Part shown: positions 9,527-19,428 of the stretch, in pieces
Layout: every line of letters starts with the position of its first letter
Numbering within the stretch: position 1 is the stretch's first letter
Assembly (NCBI GenBank): GCA_022844205.1
Contig: JALHMF010000002.1
Location: 1-64,000, forward strand
DNA from: Xanthobacteraceae bacterium
GTDB lineage: Bacteria > Pseudomonadota > Alphaproteobacteria > Rhizobiales > Xanthobacteraceae
DNA length: 64,000 nt
Direction: 5' to 3'
The notes under the pieces: model-generated
Told to the model about the DNA's origin: nothing
Seen by the model: only the letters and a program-made list of their open reading frames with translations
Database searches by the model: none
Translations under genes and position numbers: made by a program

Positions 9527-10599
9527 GCCGCATCCACGGACGCGAGTAGTGCCGCCTGGTGATCCGCGACCAGCGCATCGATCAATTCATGCAACGCCGT
9601 ACCTTCCAGAATTTGCGGCAACTTGTGGAGTGTCAGATTGATCCGGTGATCCGTCACGCGGCCTTGCGGAAAATTGTAGGTACGGATGCGCTGCGAGCGA
9701 TCCCCGGAGCCGACCTGCCCTTTGCGGTCCGCGGCCCGCGCACTGTCCAACTTCTGCCGCTCTAGATCGTAGAGTTTCGTTCGCAGCACATCCATGGCTC
9801 GCGCCTTGTTTCGGTGCTGCGAGCGCTCGTCCTGCACGAAGACCACAATGCCTGTTGGAAGATGAGTGATGCGGATCGCGGATTCCGTTTTGTTCACATG
9901 CTGCCCGCCCGCTCCTTGCGCGCGCATCGTATCGATCTTCAGGTCGTTCTCATTAATGGCGACATCGACCTCCTCTGCCTCCGGCAGCACCGCCACCGTC
10001 GCGGCCGAAGTATGGATGCGGCCCGAAGTTTCGGTATCAGGCACGCGCTGGACGCGATGTACGCCGGATTCGAATTTCATCCGCGCATAAGCGCCCTTGC
10101 CTCGGATCGCCGCGACCACTTCCTTGAACCCCCCGACCGTGCCTTCACTCAAGGAAAGCGCTTCGACTTTCCAACCCTGCAGGGCGGCATAGCGTTCATA
10201 CATGCGGAAGAGATCGCCTGCGAACAATGAAGCCTCGTCCCCGCCGGTACCGGCGCGAACCTCTATAATGACGTCCTTCTCGTCGGCGGCATCTTTAGGC
10301 AGCAGGGCAATTCGCAACTCGTTCTCAAGCGCCTCGATACGCTTCTGAAGTGCTGACTTTTCATCGCCGGCAAGACGGGCCATTTCCGGATCGGCCTTCT
10401 TGTCCGCGATCAGCGCCTCGACATCTTTCAGGTCAGCTTCCGCCTGACGCAGAGCCTTCGCTGCATCCACCACAGGCTTCAGTTCGGAATATTCCCGCGA
10501 GAGCTTCACGAACTGGTCGCGGCCGGGATTGCGCGAAAGCTCCGCCTCGACAGCGGCATGGCGTTCGACAAGTGCAGCGATGCGCGCGACCGGCAGCAT
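9523..10599 (-). CDS. prfA: Peptide chain release factor 1
   Basis: A 358-residue class I release factor that recognises UAA and UAG in the ribosomal A site and triggers peptide release. The GGQ loop ([20 protein letters not shown]) sits at about residues 230-250. The length is the usual one for RF1. It starts 2 nt after the stop of ptsP and overlaps prmC, suggesting a ptsP-prfA-prmC operon read leftwards. Confidence 0.97.
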   Translation of the reverse strand: MLPVARIAALVERHAAVEAELSRNPGRDQFVKLSREYSELKPVVDAAKALRQAEADLKDVEALIADKKADPEMARLAGDEKSALQKRIEALENELRIALLPKDAADEKDVIIEVRAGTGGDEASLFAGDLFRMYERYAALQGWKVEALSLSEGTVGGFKEVVAAIRGKGAYARMKFESGVHRVQRVPDTETSGRIHTSAATVAVLPEAEEVDVAINENDLKIDTMRAQGAGGQHVNKTESAIRITHLPTGIVVFVQDERSQHRNKARAMDVLRTKLYDLERQKLDSARAADRKGQVGSGDRSQRIRTYNFPQGRVTDHRINLTLHKLPQILEGTALHELIDALVADHQAALLASVDAA

Positions 10600-10601
10600 G
10601 G

Positions 10602-12875
10602 TCAGACCGGAACGCCGTGTTTGGCAGCGAATTCGCCAAGCAAGGTCCTGATACTCGCCGTCAGCGCGCCATCATTCAGCAAAGGATCGAGTGTTTTTTC
10701 TGCCTCGGCAAGATCGAGACCGAGCACCATCGCCTTCACCGGTCCGATAGCGGCGGGTGACAGCGACAGTGTACGGAAGCCAAGCGCCAGCAGCGCCATT
10801 GCTTCCAGCGGCTTTGAGGCGAGTTCACCGCAAAGCGTGATGGGTTTCTTGTGCACCTTGCCCGCTTCCACGACGGTTTTCAGCGCGCGCAGCACCGGCA
10901 CCGACAGCGCATCGAACCGGTTTGAGACGCGTGCGTTCCCGCGATCCGCTGCGAACATGAACTGCACGAGATCGTTGGAGCCGACGGAAAGAAAGTCCGC
11001 GCGCTGCAAAATCTCATCCAGCGCGAACAGCAGCGAGGGGACCTCAACCATGACGCCGATGTGCAGCGTTTCTGGAAGCTTATGACCGTGACGACGCAGA
11101 TGTGTCAGTTCCTGCTCCACCAGTTCCTTGGACCGGTCGAATTCATCGGCCACCGCTACCATCGGAAACATCAGCCGCAACTCGCGACCTGCCGCGGCGT
11201 GCAGCAGCCCGCGCAACTGGATACGCAGCAACGCAGGCCGGTCGAGGCTAAGACGAATCGCTCGCCAGCCAAGCGCCGGATTCTCTTCCTCGACCGAACG
11301 CATGTAGGGCAGCACCTTGTCGCCCCCTACATCGAGTGTGCGGAACGTCACGGGCTTGCCGTTCGCCGCGTCGAGGACCGCCCGATAGAGCCGCAACTGC
11401 TCACTGGTGCGCGGCAGCGTAGATGCCACCATGAACTGCAGTTCGGTGCGAAAAAGACCGATGCCATCCGCGCCTGTCTGGGCAATGTGTGGAAGATCGA
11501 CAAGCAGCCCCGCGTTCATCAGCAACTGCACACGCTGGCCGTCCTTGGTGATGGCGGGCTTGTCGCGCAGTTCCGCATATTGCGCCTGACGCCGCGCACG
11601 CAGCTGGACTTTTTCCGAGTAGGAGGATTCGAGGCCCGCGGGCGGACGCAGATGCATCTCGCCGGTCTCGCCGTCCACAATGATGGCGTCGCCCGGATCG
11701 GCGATGCTCGCTGCATTCTCGATTTGCCCGACCGTCGCAATGCCAAGCGCCTTCGCAACAATCACCACATGGCTGGTCGCCGTTCCTTCTTCCAGCACCA
11801 GCCCCCGCAGGTGGGCGCGGTCGTAATCCAGAAGCGCTGCTGGGCTCATGTTGCGCGCAACCAGCACGGCATTTTCCGGCAAGACGCTTTTCGTAGGCAA
11901 CTGGTCGGGTCCGAGCAATTCGCGTAGCAGCCGGTTTGCAAGGTCGTCCAGGTCGTGCAGCCGCTCGCGAAGATAAGGATCGACCATGCGCTGCATGCGC
12001 GCACGCGTGTCGGATTGTACGCGCTCCACCGCCGCCTCGGCAGTGAGGCCGGTCATCACGGCTTCTCGTAATTTATGCATCCAGCCGCGGTCGTGGGCGA
12101 ACATACGATAGGCTTCTAGAACATCGCGATGCTCGCCGCCACGCAGCACGTTTTCGTCATCAAGCATGACGTCGATGGACGCACGCAGCGTATCGACCGA
12201 CTGATCGAGCCGCTTCAATTCATTCTGGACGTCGTCCGCGATCAGGTTCTTCACGAACACGCGCGGCTCATACAGCACGACATGCCCAAGGCCGATACCA
12301 TCGGCGAGCGCGGCACCCTGCACATGCACCGGCCGGCGAACGGCGGGCTCGGCCCCCGGACGCGCTAGCGCGGAAAGCTCGCCGGATGCGATCATCTCCG
12401 CTAGCACCATCGCGGTGGTCTGCAGTGCTTCGATTTCTTCCTCGCTGTAGGTGCGATGGGCACGGTTCTGCACGACCAGCACGCCGAGCATGATGCCCGC
12501 GCGCAGCACCGGCACGCCGAGGAAGGAGTGATAGATTTCTTCGCCGGTTTCCGGTTTGTAGGAAAACGCCGGATGCGATTGCGCGTCGGGCAAATTCAGC
12601 GGCTGCGCTTCGCTTGCAACGAGACCCACGAGGCCTTCGCCCGCGCGCAGCACGGTCATGTGAACGGCTGCGCGGCTCAGACCTTCGGTGGCGTAAAGTT
12701 CGAGACTGCCATCGACGCGCAGCACATAGACCGAGCAGACTTCCGCCACCATATTGGCGGCGATCATCACCACGATCTTGTCGAGCCGTTCCTGCGCGCT
12801 GACCCGTTCCGCCATCACCTCGCGGAGTCGGCGGAGCAGAACGCGTGGACCGCCCATCGCACCACGAGCCGCCAT
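10602..12875 (-). CDS. ptsP: Phosphoenolpyruvate-protein phosphotransferase PtsP (EI-Ntr)
   Basis: A 757-residue first enzyme of the nitrogen phosphotransferase system. It takes phosphate from PEP and passes it to NPr (PtsO) and then EIIA-Ntr. An N-terminal GAF domain (about 20-165), which in this family senses glutamine or other small signals, precedes the EI part. The phospho-histidine lies in [17 protein letters not shown] (His about 369), and the PEP-binding barrel contains [12 protein letters not shown] and [10 protein letters not shown]. It is first of a likely three-gene unit with prfA and prmC. Confidence 0.95.
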   Translation of the reverse strand: MAARGAMGGPRVLLRRLREVMAERVSAQERLDKIVVMIAANMVAEVCSVYVLRVDGSLELYATEGLSRAAVHMTVLRAGEGLVGLVASEAQPLNLPDAQSHPAFSYKPETGEEIYHSFLGVPVLRAGIMLGVLVVQNRAHRTYSEEEIEALQTTAMVLAEMIASGELSALARPGAEPAVRRPVHVQGAALADGIGLGHVVLYEPRVFVKNLIADDVQNELKRLDQSVDTLRASIDVMLDDENVLRGGEHRDVLEAYRMFAHDRGWMHKLREAVMTGLTAEAAVERVQSDTRARMQRMVDPYLRERLHDLDDLANRLLRELLGPDQLPTKSVLPENAVLVARNMSPAALLDYDRAHLRGLVLEEGTATSHVVIVAKALGIATVGQIENAASIADPGDAIIVDGETGEMHLRPPAGLESSYSEKVQLRARRQAQYAELRDKPAITKDGQRVQLLMNAGLLVDLPHIAQTGADGIGLFRTELQFMVASTLPRTSEQLRLYRAVLDAANGKPVTFRTLDVGGDKVLPYMRSVEEENPALGWRAIRLSLDRPALLRIQLRGLLHAAAGRELRLMFPMVAVADEFDRSKELVEQELTHLRRHGHKLPETLHIGVMVEVPSLLFALDEILQRADFLSVGSNDLVQFMFAADRGNARVSNRFDALSVPVLRALKTVVEAGKVHKKPITLCGELASKPLEAMALLALGFRTLSLSPAAIGPVKAMVLGLDLAEAEKTLDPLLNDGALTASIRTLLGEFAAKHGVPV

Positions 12876-13061
12876 CGGCCGGGTTTCCCTTAGGGGCGCC
12901 GCGCCGCCCGCTTCTTGCGTGAATAGTCTCGCGCGGGAGGAGAGCCCACGCCTGGCTAGAGGCCGTGCTCGAGTGCCGCTTTCTTACGCTGCCGCTCGTT
13001 ACTAAGAATGTTCACGGGTCGCCGCCGTCTGCCTTGACCGGAGAATGAGGCGTGAGGACGC

Positions 13062-14312
13062 CTACCGATCAAGTCCATATACAGAATGCAAAGTCCGTAC
13101 CGCAAGCTCGGTATAGGCCGCATCGATCAGGATCGAAATTTTGATCTCGGAGGTGGATATGGCGCGGATATTGATGCTTCGCTCCGACAGAGCCTTGAAA
13201 GCGGTGGCGGCAACACCGGCATGGCTGCGCATACCGACACCAATGATCGACACCTTCACCACATCGGCCGCCCCCTCGATGGCGGTAAAACCGACCTTGT
13301 TCTTGATGCCGTCGAGTGCCTTCTTCGCCCGTTCGTAATCGGCCGTAGGCACGGTGAAGGTTATGTCGGTCAGCCCTTCAGCTGAAATGTTCTGCACGAT
13401 CATATCGACGTTGATGTTGGCCTCGGCGAGCGGGCCGAAGATCGCCGCGGCGACGCCCGGCTTGTCGGCCACCCGGCGGATCGAGATTTGCGCTTCGTCC
13501 TTGGAGAAGGCGATGCCGGTAACAATGTGGTTTTCCACGATCTCCTCCTCGTCGCAGATCAGCGTGCCGGGCGGCACGGCGTGTGGGTCAATGTCTTCGG
13601 GCTTCACGAAACTGGAGCGGACGAAAATGCGGACGCGATGCTGCATGGCAAGCTCCACTGAGCGCACTTGCATCACCTTGGCGCCGAGCGAGGCCATCTC
13701 CAGCATTTCCTCGTAGGCGATCTTGTCGAGCCGCCGCGCTTTCTCCACGACGTTGGGATCGGTCGTGTAAACGCCGTCCACATCCGTATAGATATCACAA
13801 CGGTCGGCCTGGATTGCGGCAGCCACCGCAACCGCACTCGTATCCGATCCGCCGCGGCCGAGCGTGGTGATGCGGCCGGTTTCCTTGTGAATTCCCTGGA
13901 AGCCAGCGATCACCGCGACTTCCCGGTTGCGGCTCTTGAACCGTTCGATAATCTCCTGACCGTTCATGCCGATGATACGGGCCGAGCCATGCGTGTTGTC
14001 CGTGTACATCGGCAACTGCCAGCCCTGCCAGGAGCGGGCCTGCAGACCCATCTCCTGCAGGGTGATTGCGAGCAGTCCCGCTGTCACCTGCTCGCCCGAC
14101 GCGACGACGGCATCGTACTCGCGCGCATCGTGCAACGGAGCAGCTCCACGGCACCACGCGACCAGCTCGTTGGTCTTGCCGGCCATCGCGGACACGACAA
14201 CGGCAACCTCATGCCCCGCCTTCACTTCGCGCTCGACGTGGCGCGCGACATTAAGGATGCGGTCGAGGTCGGCCACCGAAGTGCCGCCGAATTTCATGAC
14301 GAGACGAGCCAT
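13062..14312 (-). CDS. lysC: Aspartate kinase
   Basis: A 416-residue enzyme that phosphorylates aspartate, the first step to lysine, threonine, methionine and diaminopimelate. The kinase signature KFGGTSV is near the N-terminus. Two C-terminal ACT domains (about 265-416) are the usual sites of feedback control. The ATG at 14312 (MARLVMKFGGTSV) is chosen because homologs begin there; upstream in-frame codons do not resemble the family. It is divergent from ubiG across 126 nt. Confidence 0.96.
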   Translation of the reverse strand: MARLVMKFGGTSVADLDRILNVARHVEREVKAGHEVAVVVSAMAGKTNELVAWCRGAAPLHDAREYDAVVASGEQVTAGLLAITLQEMGLQARSWQGWQLPMYTDNTHGSARIIGMNGQEIIERFKSRNREVAVIAGFQGIHKETGRITTLGRGGSDTSAVAVAAAIQADRCDIYTDVDGVYTTDPNVVEKARRLDKIAYEEMLEMASLGAKVMQVRSVELAMQHRVRIFVRSSFVKPEDIDPHAVPPGTLICDEEEIVENHIVTGIAFSKDEAQISIRRVADKPGVAAAIFGPLAEANINVDMIVQNISAEGLTDITFTVPTADYERAKKALDGIKNKVGFTAIEGAADVVKVSIIGVGMRSHAGVAATAFKALSERSINIRAISTSEIKISILIDAAYTELAVRTLHSVYGLDR

Positions 14313-14356
14313 GCGGCGGTCGTACCTCGTTGGAGCGAAAAAGGAACGGAGGAATT

Positions 14357-14386
14357 TTGTTCCCCCGCGCGAAAGGCGCGTATAGA
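14357..14386 (+). promoter_or_regulatory. Candidate promoter for ubiG
   Basis: TTGTTC (14357-14362) and TATAGA (14381-14386) are separated by 18 nt in the lysC/ubiG divergent region. The spacer contains a CGCGC-GAAAG-GCGCG hairpin. This is a match to the sigma-70 pattern by eye only. Confidence 0.35.
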
Positions 14387-14438
14387 TACAATCTGGGCAC
14401 GCCCCAAGCAACGGCGCGAAACGACGGAAAGCACGTAA

Positions 14439-15203
14439 ATGGCCAGCTTAGACACAAAGCCGCAATCCACCGTCGATCCCGAGGAGGTTGCCCGTTTCGC
14501 CGCGATGGCGGACGAGTGGTGGGACCCGCGCGGCAAGATGCGGCCGCTGCATAAATTCAATCCCGTCCGGCTCGCGTATATCCGCGACCATGCCTGCGGG
14601 CTTTTCCAGCGCGATCCAAAATCGCTCGATTGCATGAAAGGAATCCGCATTCTCGACGTAGGGTGCGGTGGCGGAATTCTGTCCGAGCCGCTCGCGCGTC
14701 TGGGCGCGGATGTCGTAGGCATCGACCCGGCCCCGGAGAATGCTGCTACTGCGCGCGTTCACGCCGAGAAAAACGGGCTGAACATCGACTACCGCGCCGC
14801 CACCGCGGAGAAACTGGCCGATGACGGCGAACAATTCGACATCGTGCTGGCGATGGAGGTGCTAGAGCACGTATCCGATGTCGGCCTGTTCGTGCGCCGT
14901 TGCGCGGAGATGGTGAAACCAAGCGGCTTCATGATTGCCGCCACGCTCAACCGCACCGTGAAAAGTTTTGCGCTGGCGATTGTCGGCGCAGAATACGTAC
15001 TGCGATGGCTGCCGGTCGGCACCCATGACTGGAGAAAGTTCGTAACCCCAGACGAACTTGAAATAGCGATGAAAGCGGCCGGGCTTGAAGTCACCGACGA
15101 AACCGGCGTGATCTACAATCCGCTGAACGACGAATGGCGGAAGTCTGACGACATGGACGTAAACTACATGCTGCTTGCCCAGAAAAGATTCGTCGTTGCC
15201 TGA
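14439..15203 (+). CDS. ubiG: 3-demethylubiquinol 3-O-methyltransferase UbiG
   Basis: A 254-residue SAM-dependent methyltransferase that carries out both O-methylation steps of ubiquinone synthesis. The N-terminal FAAMADEWWDPRGKMRPLHKF is typical of UbiG, the SAM-binding motif LDVGCGGG is at 72-79, and the post-motif region includes VLEHVSD. The C-terminal hydrophobic stretch that in UbiG contacts the membrane is present. The start ATG is supported by homolog length. Confidence 0.95.
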   Translation: MASLDTKPQSTVDPEEVARFAAMADEWWDPRGKMRPLHKFNPVRLAYIRDHACGLFQRDPKSLDCMKGIRILDVGCGGGILSEPLARLGADVVGIDPAPENAATARVHAEKNGLNIDYRAATAEKLADDGEQFDIVLAMEVLEHVSDVGLFVRRCAEMVKPSGFMIAATLNRTVKSFALAIVGAEYVLRWLPVGTHDWRKFVTPDELEIAMKAAGLEVTDETGVIYNPLNDEWRKSDDMDVNYMLLAQKRFVVA

Positions 15204-15214
15204 ACGGATCATTC

Positions 15215-16111
15215 ATGCCCGATCAAGGCTGGCTCTGGGTTGTCTTCACGCTGATAGCATCGCTCTCACAGACAATCCGCAATGCGATGCAGCGTTCTCT
15301 AACCGGTGAACTTGGCACCGTCGGTGCCACTCATGTGAGGTTCCTGTTCGGCTTTCCGTTCGCGTTGCTTTCGCTGGCGGCTGTCGCGATTTTCAGCGGC
15401 GTAAGGCTGCCTTCGCCTGCCTTGATTTACATCCCCTGGCTTTTGCTCGGCGCCCTCGCACAGATTGTAGCGACGGCGCTCATGCTCGCGGCGATGGGCG
15501 AACGGTCCTTTGTTGTCACGACCGCCTACATCAAGACAGAACCGGTGCAAGTCGCTTTATTCGGTTTGCTCTTTTTGGGCGACGCAATCACGCTGCCCAT
15601 CGCGCTTGCGATCCTGATTGCGACTGCAGGCGTGATGCTCATGTCGATCCGACCGGCGCAGCTTTCAGCGGGCGGCTATCGGGCTATGATTTTGGGCATC
15701 ACGGCCGGCGCAATGTTCGCATTCTCCGCGATTGGCTATCGCGGTGCGATCCTTTCCCTCGACACAAATTTCGTGATGGCCGCCACGTTCACCCTCGCTT
15801 GCGGGCTGGTTATGCAGGCAGGACTGCTCTCGCTCTACCTCGCGATCCGTGACCGCAAGGTTCTTACCGCCATCATCCATTCATGGAAGCCTTCGCTGTT
15901 CGCAGGCTTTATGGGCGCGCTCGCTTCGCAATTCTGGTTCCTGTCCTTCGCGCTCGCGACCGCCGCTAGCGTCCGCACGCTGGCATTGGTCGAAGTCCTG
16001 TTTGCACAGGCGGTTTCAACCTTCGTGTTTCACCAGAAGGTTACGCAGCGGGAAGTGCTGGGAATGATGTTGGTAGTGGGTGGCGTCGCGCTGCTCTTAT
16101 GGGCGCACTAA
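15215..16111 (+). CDS. DMT-superfamily (EamA-type) transporter
   Basis: A 298-residue inner-membrane protein with about ten predicted membrane helices arranged as two EamA repeats, typical of drug/metabolite exporters. It starts 12 nt after ubiG, so the two may be co-transcribed. Its stop overlaps that of the convergent DUF1178 gene by 4 nt. The substrate cannot be told from sequence; relatives export amino acids or other small metabolites. Confidence 0.85.
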   Translation: MPDQGWLWVVFTLIASLSQTIRNAMQRSLTGELGTVGATHVRFLFGFPFALLSLAAVAIFSGVRLPSPALIYIPWLLLGALAQIVATALMLAAMGERSFVVTTAYIKTEPVQVALFGLLFLGDAITLPIALAILIATAGVMLMSIRPAQLSAGGYRAMILGITAGAMFAFSAIGYRGAILSLDTNFVMAATFTLACGLVMQAGLLSLYLAIRDRKVLTAIIHSWKPSLFAGFMGALASQFWFLSFALATAASVRTLALVEVLFAQAVSTFVFHQKVTQREVLGMMLVVGGVALLLWAH

Positions 16112-16560
16112 TTCTTGTCTTCCGGCAGCGTCGGCAGCGGCGTCAGTTCAACCCCTTCTTCGACGAGTGAACGCACTTCATCCGGCTTCGCCTCGCCGTA
16201 AATCGACCGCTTCTCGATCTCCTCGTGATGCATCTTGCGCGCGAGATCGGGGAATTTCTCGCCGACATAATCGGCGTTCTTGGTGACGTGTTTGTACAGC
16301 TCTTTCAGTTTTTTGCGGAACTCGGTTTCCTGCGGCGACATCATCGCGACCGTGGCTGTCTCCCCGCTCGCGGGTGCGTCGGCCGCGTCCTTCTTCGAAC
16401 GCCCGAGCGACGGCGCCATAATCTGCTTCTCTACTTTCGGCGAGTCGCATACGGGGCACATGACGAGCCTCTTCCTCGACTGCGCGTCGTAATCGCTTGA
16501 GGAGCGAAACCAACTCTCAAAGCCGTGGCCCGCTTCGCAAACAAGCGAGTAGCGGATCAT
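16108..16560 (-). CDS. DUF1178 family protein
   Basis: A 150-residue protein of a family restricted largely to alpha- and betaproteobacteria. It has a small zinc-ribbon-like N-terminus (MIRYSLVCEAGHGFESWF, then MCPVCDSPKVEKQIMAP). The start overlaps the stop of the nitrilase-type gene (ATGA), and this pairing is common in Hyphomicrobiales. No biochemical function is established. Confidence 0.85.
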   Translation of the reverse strand: MIRYSLVCEAGHGFESWFRSSSDYDAQSRKRLVMCPVCDSPKVEKQIMAPSLGRSKKDAADAPASGETATVAMMSPQETEFRKKLKELYKHVTKNADYVGEKFPDLARKMHHEEIEKRSIYGEAKPDEVRSLVEEGVELTPLPTLPEDKN

Positions 16561-17435
16561 GATGCCTTGCCCACAAGATGCAGCCGCGACTGGTCTTTAT
16601 TGGGTGCGGCAACTTCAAAACGCCGTCCGTGATCGAGTGCCGGAACCTTTCCACGCGCTTCAGCAACCAGCGAAAGATCGATGTCCACCATCGTAACCCC
16701 TGGCTCGACACCGGCTTCGGCCAGCACCCGGCCCCAGGGATCGATCGCGATCGAGTGGCCGTAAGTATCTCGGCCATTCTCGTGCCTGCCGCCCTGCGCC
16801 GCCGCCAGAACGAAACAGCCCGTTTCCACCGCGCGAGCGCGCAGCAGAAGATGCCAGTGCGCTTCTCCCGTCGTCTTGGTGAAGGCCGCTGGCACCGTCA
16901 GTACATGCGCGCCCGCTTCAGCCAGCGCGCGGTACAAGGCCGGAAAGCGGAGATCGTAGCAAATCGTCAGCCCGAACATCGCGAGCGGCGTCGGAACTAC
17001 GACCGCGGTCTCGCCGGGACGGTAGGTATTCGATTCGCGATAGCTTTCGCCGTTCGGCAAATTTACGTCGAACATGTGGATCTTGTCATAGCGGCCGATG
17101 ATCTCGCCGTCAGGCCCGATGAAGAACGCGCGGTTCGCCGCCTTCTCGGGTGAAACCTTGATCGCGAGCGACCCGATGTGAAGATGAATCTTCAGTTCGC
17201 GCGCCAGCTCCTGAAACACTGCGAGCGACGCGTCATGTGCTTCTTCCACAATGCTGGAGAAGAGGCTCTTGCGGTCGAGTTCCATCAGCGAAGTTTGCTC
17301 AGGCGTCTGCACATAGTCCGCGCCCTGCGTCTTCGCCTGGCGAATGAACTTCGCGGCGAGATCGACATTCGCCACTACATCGCGGCTGGCGCGAAGCTGC
17401 ACAAGGCCAGTGCGGAATTTTCTGCTTCCTGTCAC
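16557..17435 (-). CDS. Carbon-nitrogen hydrolase (nitrilase superfamily, Nit-like amidase)
   Basis: A 292-residue amidase-type enzyme with the complete Glu-Lys-Cys triad: E46 in QTPEQTS, K118 in RYDKIHMFDV and C159 in LTICYDLRFP. The LPNGESYRESNTY region resembles the Nit1/Nit2 branch, whose members hydrolyse deaminated glutathione or omega-amides, a metabolite-repair role. The GTG at 17435 is preferred over an upstream TTG because AGGAGG (complement of 17441-17446) is five bases away. It is coupled by overlap to DUF1178. In many relatives a glutaredoxin gene lies between comF and this gene; here only 36 nt do. Confidence 0.9.
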   Translation of the reverse strand: MTGSRKFRTGLVQLRASRDVVANVDLAAKFIRQAKTQGADYVQTPEQTSLMELDRKSLFSSIVEEAHDASLAVFQELARELKIHLHIGSLAIKVSPEKAANRAFFIGPDGEIIGRYDKIHMFDVNLPNGESYRESNTYRPGETAVVVPTPLAMFGLTICYDLRFPALYRALAEAGAHVLTVPAAFTKTTGEAHWHLLLRARAVETGCFVLAAAQGGRHENGRDTYGHSIAIDPWGRVLAEAGVEPGVTMVDIDLSLVAEARGKVPALDHGRRFEVAAPNKDQSRLHLVGKAS

Positions 17436-17471
17436 GAAAGCCTCCTGTTCCAAGTTTTCAAGATATGCGCT

Positions 17472-18242
17472 TCAGGTCTCGTCCACAACCCGAGACAGGA
17501 CGAGCACGTCCACGCGCTTGGCGCCCGCACGCAGCAACACGCGCGCGCACGCATTCGCAGTCGCACCCGAAGTCAGAACATCGTCAATGAGCGTGATATT
17601 CCTTGCTTTCAGTTCGCCGCGCGTTTCCTTGTCCACTTCAAACGCGCCTTGCACGTTACGCGCTCGTTCGTTACTTCCAAGCCCGATCTGCGGCGGCGTC
17701 GCGCGCGTGCGCACGAGCACATGATCAGCAACCGGGACCTTAGCGATGGACGACACTTCCCGCGCCAGAGCCGCCGACTGGTTGAATCGGCGCTGCCATA
17801 GCCGCGTCCAGTGCAACGGCACCGGCACGAGGAGATCAGCCTCGGCAAGAATTTCCACGCCCGCGCGAGCCATCCATTTTCCGAACGGCTTCACAAGGTC
17901 GAGACGGTCGCCATATTTGAGAAGATGCACGAGATCGCGCGCAACATCGCTGTATCGTGCCGCTGCTCGTGCGCACTGAAAGGCGGGCGGATCGGCCATT
18001 GCGGCAGGCGAAAGCAGCGTACCCATGTCATGCGCGAATGGCGTGCCGAGCCGCTCGCAATAGGGCCGTTCGATGAAACCCATCCTGCCCCAGCAGCCAG
18101 AGCAAAGCCCGCCGATTTCGCCGACGGGTTTGCGGCATGCGGCACAGGTCGGCGGGAGCATGACGTTAAAGAGGGCTCCGGCCACGCCGCCGAACAGCCG
18201 CGCGAAGCGAAATGATTTTCCGGCCGGCTCCGATGCCTGCAT
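17472..18242 (-). CDS. ComF family phosphoribosyltransferase-like protein
   Basis: A 256-residue ComF/GntX protein. A four-cysteine zinc knuckle (C33, C36, C47, C50) is followed by a type I phosphoribosyltransferase domain with the PRPP loop IDDVLTSGAT at 219-228. In transformable bacteria ComF helps take up single-stranded DNA; in most alphaproteobacteria the role is unproven. It is divergent from the methyltransferase gene at 18306. Confidence 0.9.
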   Translation of the reverse strand: MQASEPAGKSFRFARLFGGVAGALFNVMLPPTCAACRKPVGEIGGLCSGCWGRMGFIERPYCERLGTPFAHDMGTLLSPAAMADPPAFQCARAAARYSDVARDLVHLLKYGDRLDLVKPFGKWMARAGVEILAEADLLVPVPLHWTRLWQRRFNQSAALAREVSSIAKVPVADHVLVRTRATPPQIGLGSNERARNVQGAFEVDKETRGELKARNITLIDDVLTSGATANACARVLLRAGAKRVDVLVLSRVVDET

Positions 18243-18305
18243 GCGGAAAGGCTAGCGCCGAAAAAGCAGGGATGTCACCTTCAAAATACGGATTTGTTGG
18301 ACCCT

Positions 18306-19220
18306 ATGAACCGCATGGATACGCCGCCAAAACTCTTCGATCGTAAGTTGCTTCAGAGCCGCCGGAAGCGAGCGCTTGCTCAAGGCGCGGATGATTTTCT
18401 GCTTGAGCGGGTGGCCGAGGACATTTCGGAACGCCTGCAATCCGTGAAGCGGAGATTTTCATTGGCACTCGATCTTGGCACGCCGGGTACACGCATCGCG
18501 CAAAGCATAGGTGGGAGCGGCCAAGTGGAGCGGCTGATTCTTGCAGAGCCGCTTGTCTCACACGATGGGAGATGGCCGCGGATTGTGGCCGATGAGGAAG
18601 CACTCCCCTTCGCGGAAGAGAGTTTCGATCTCGTCGTATCGGCCCTGGCGCTGCAATGGACCAACGATCTGCCGGGCGCGCTTTTGCAAATCCGCCGCGC
18701 GCTGAAACCAGACGGACTGTTTCTCGCCGTACTCGCCGGTGGCGAGACTCTCACCGAATTGCGCCAGTGCCTCGCCGAAGCAGAGGCGGAGATTGAAGGC
18801 GGTCTGTCGCCTCGCGTTTCGCCGTTTATCGAAGTGCGGATAATGGGGGCGCTGCTGCAGCGCGCGGGATTCGCGCTGCCCGTCACCGACATCGACCGGC
18901 TGAGGATTCGTTACGCAAATATGTTCGACCTGTTCAGGGATCTTCGCCGCATGGGCGCCACGAACGTGCTTACCGAACGAAGCCGCAGGCCCATGAAGCG
19001 GACAATGCTTGCTCGCGCCGCGGCTCTCTACGCGCAAAAATTTTCGGGCGCGGACGGAAAACTTCACGCCACGTTCGACTTACTGTGGGTTTCAGGATGG
19101 GCGCCGTCGGACAATCAGCAAAAGCCGCTGCGTCCCGGCTCCGCGAAGGCGCGGCTCGCGGACGCGCTCGGCACAACGGAGACATCCGCTGGAGAAAAAT
19201 CGCGACCGGATAAGGCCTGA
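18306..19220 (+). CDS. Class I SAM-dependent methyltransferase, NDUFAF5/BioC-like
   Basis: A 304-residue protein resembling the alphaproteobacterial relatives of mitochondrial NDUFAF5 (complex I assembly factor). LFDRKLLQSRRKRAL begins the conserved part, LALDLGTPGT is the SAM-binding region, and LVVSALALQWTNDLPGAL is the characteristic BioC-type segment. Whether the bacterial protein acts on complex I or on another target is unknown. The start could be ATG 18306 or ATG 18315; no strong ribosome binding site decides. Confidence 0.85.
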   Translation: MNRMDTPPKLFDRKLLQSRRKRALAQGADDFLLERVAEDISERLQSVKRRFSLALDLGTPGTRIAQSIGGSGQVERLILAEPLVSHDGRWPRIVADEEALPFAEESFDLVVSALALQWTNDLPGALLQIRRALKPDGLFLAVLAGGETLTELRQCLAEAEAEIEGGLSPRVSPFIEVRIMGALLQRAGFALPVTDIDRLRIRYANMFDLFRDLRRMGATNVLTERSRRPMKRTMLARAAALYAQKFSGADGKLHATFDLLWVSGWAPSDNQQKPLRPGSAKARLADALGTTETSAGEKSRPDKA

Positions 19221-19409
19221 TTACTTGAGCGCGTTATCGACCTTGCCGAAGTAATCGTCGCGCAGCGTGGAGCCGAGCGAATAGGCCGAGGCGGCGATCG
19301 CAATCGAGATGCCGGACGCAATCAACGCATATTCGATCGCGGTGCTGCCGCCTTCTTCCTTGGCGAAGCGCTTCAGGGTTTCTAACATACGCACGCTCAC
19401 AAACTGCAT
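19221..19409 (-). CDS. Flp/Fap-type pilin (type IVb prepilin), orphan
   Basis: A 62-residue prepilin. The processing site EEGG/STAIEY fits the Flp pattern, with Glu at +5 and Tyr at +6 after the cleaved Gly, followed by one hydrophobic helix (ALIASGISIAIAASAY). Such pilins build tad pili for surface attachment. No tad assembly genes occur in this window, so the machinery must be elsewhere. The ATG at 19409 follows AGAGAG; a second ATG at 19388 gives a 55-residue version. It lies 19 nt downstream of mutT. Confidence 0.88.
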   Translation of the reverse strand: MQFVSVRMLETLKRFAKEEGGSTAIEYALIASGISIAIAASAYSLGSTLRDDYFGKVDNALK

Positions 19410-19428
19410 AACCGACTCTCTGCGCCTA

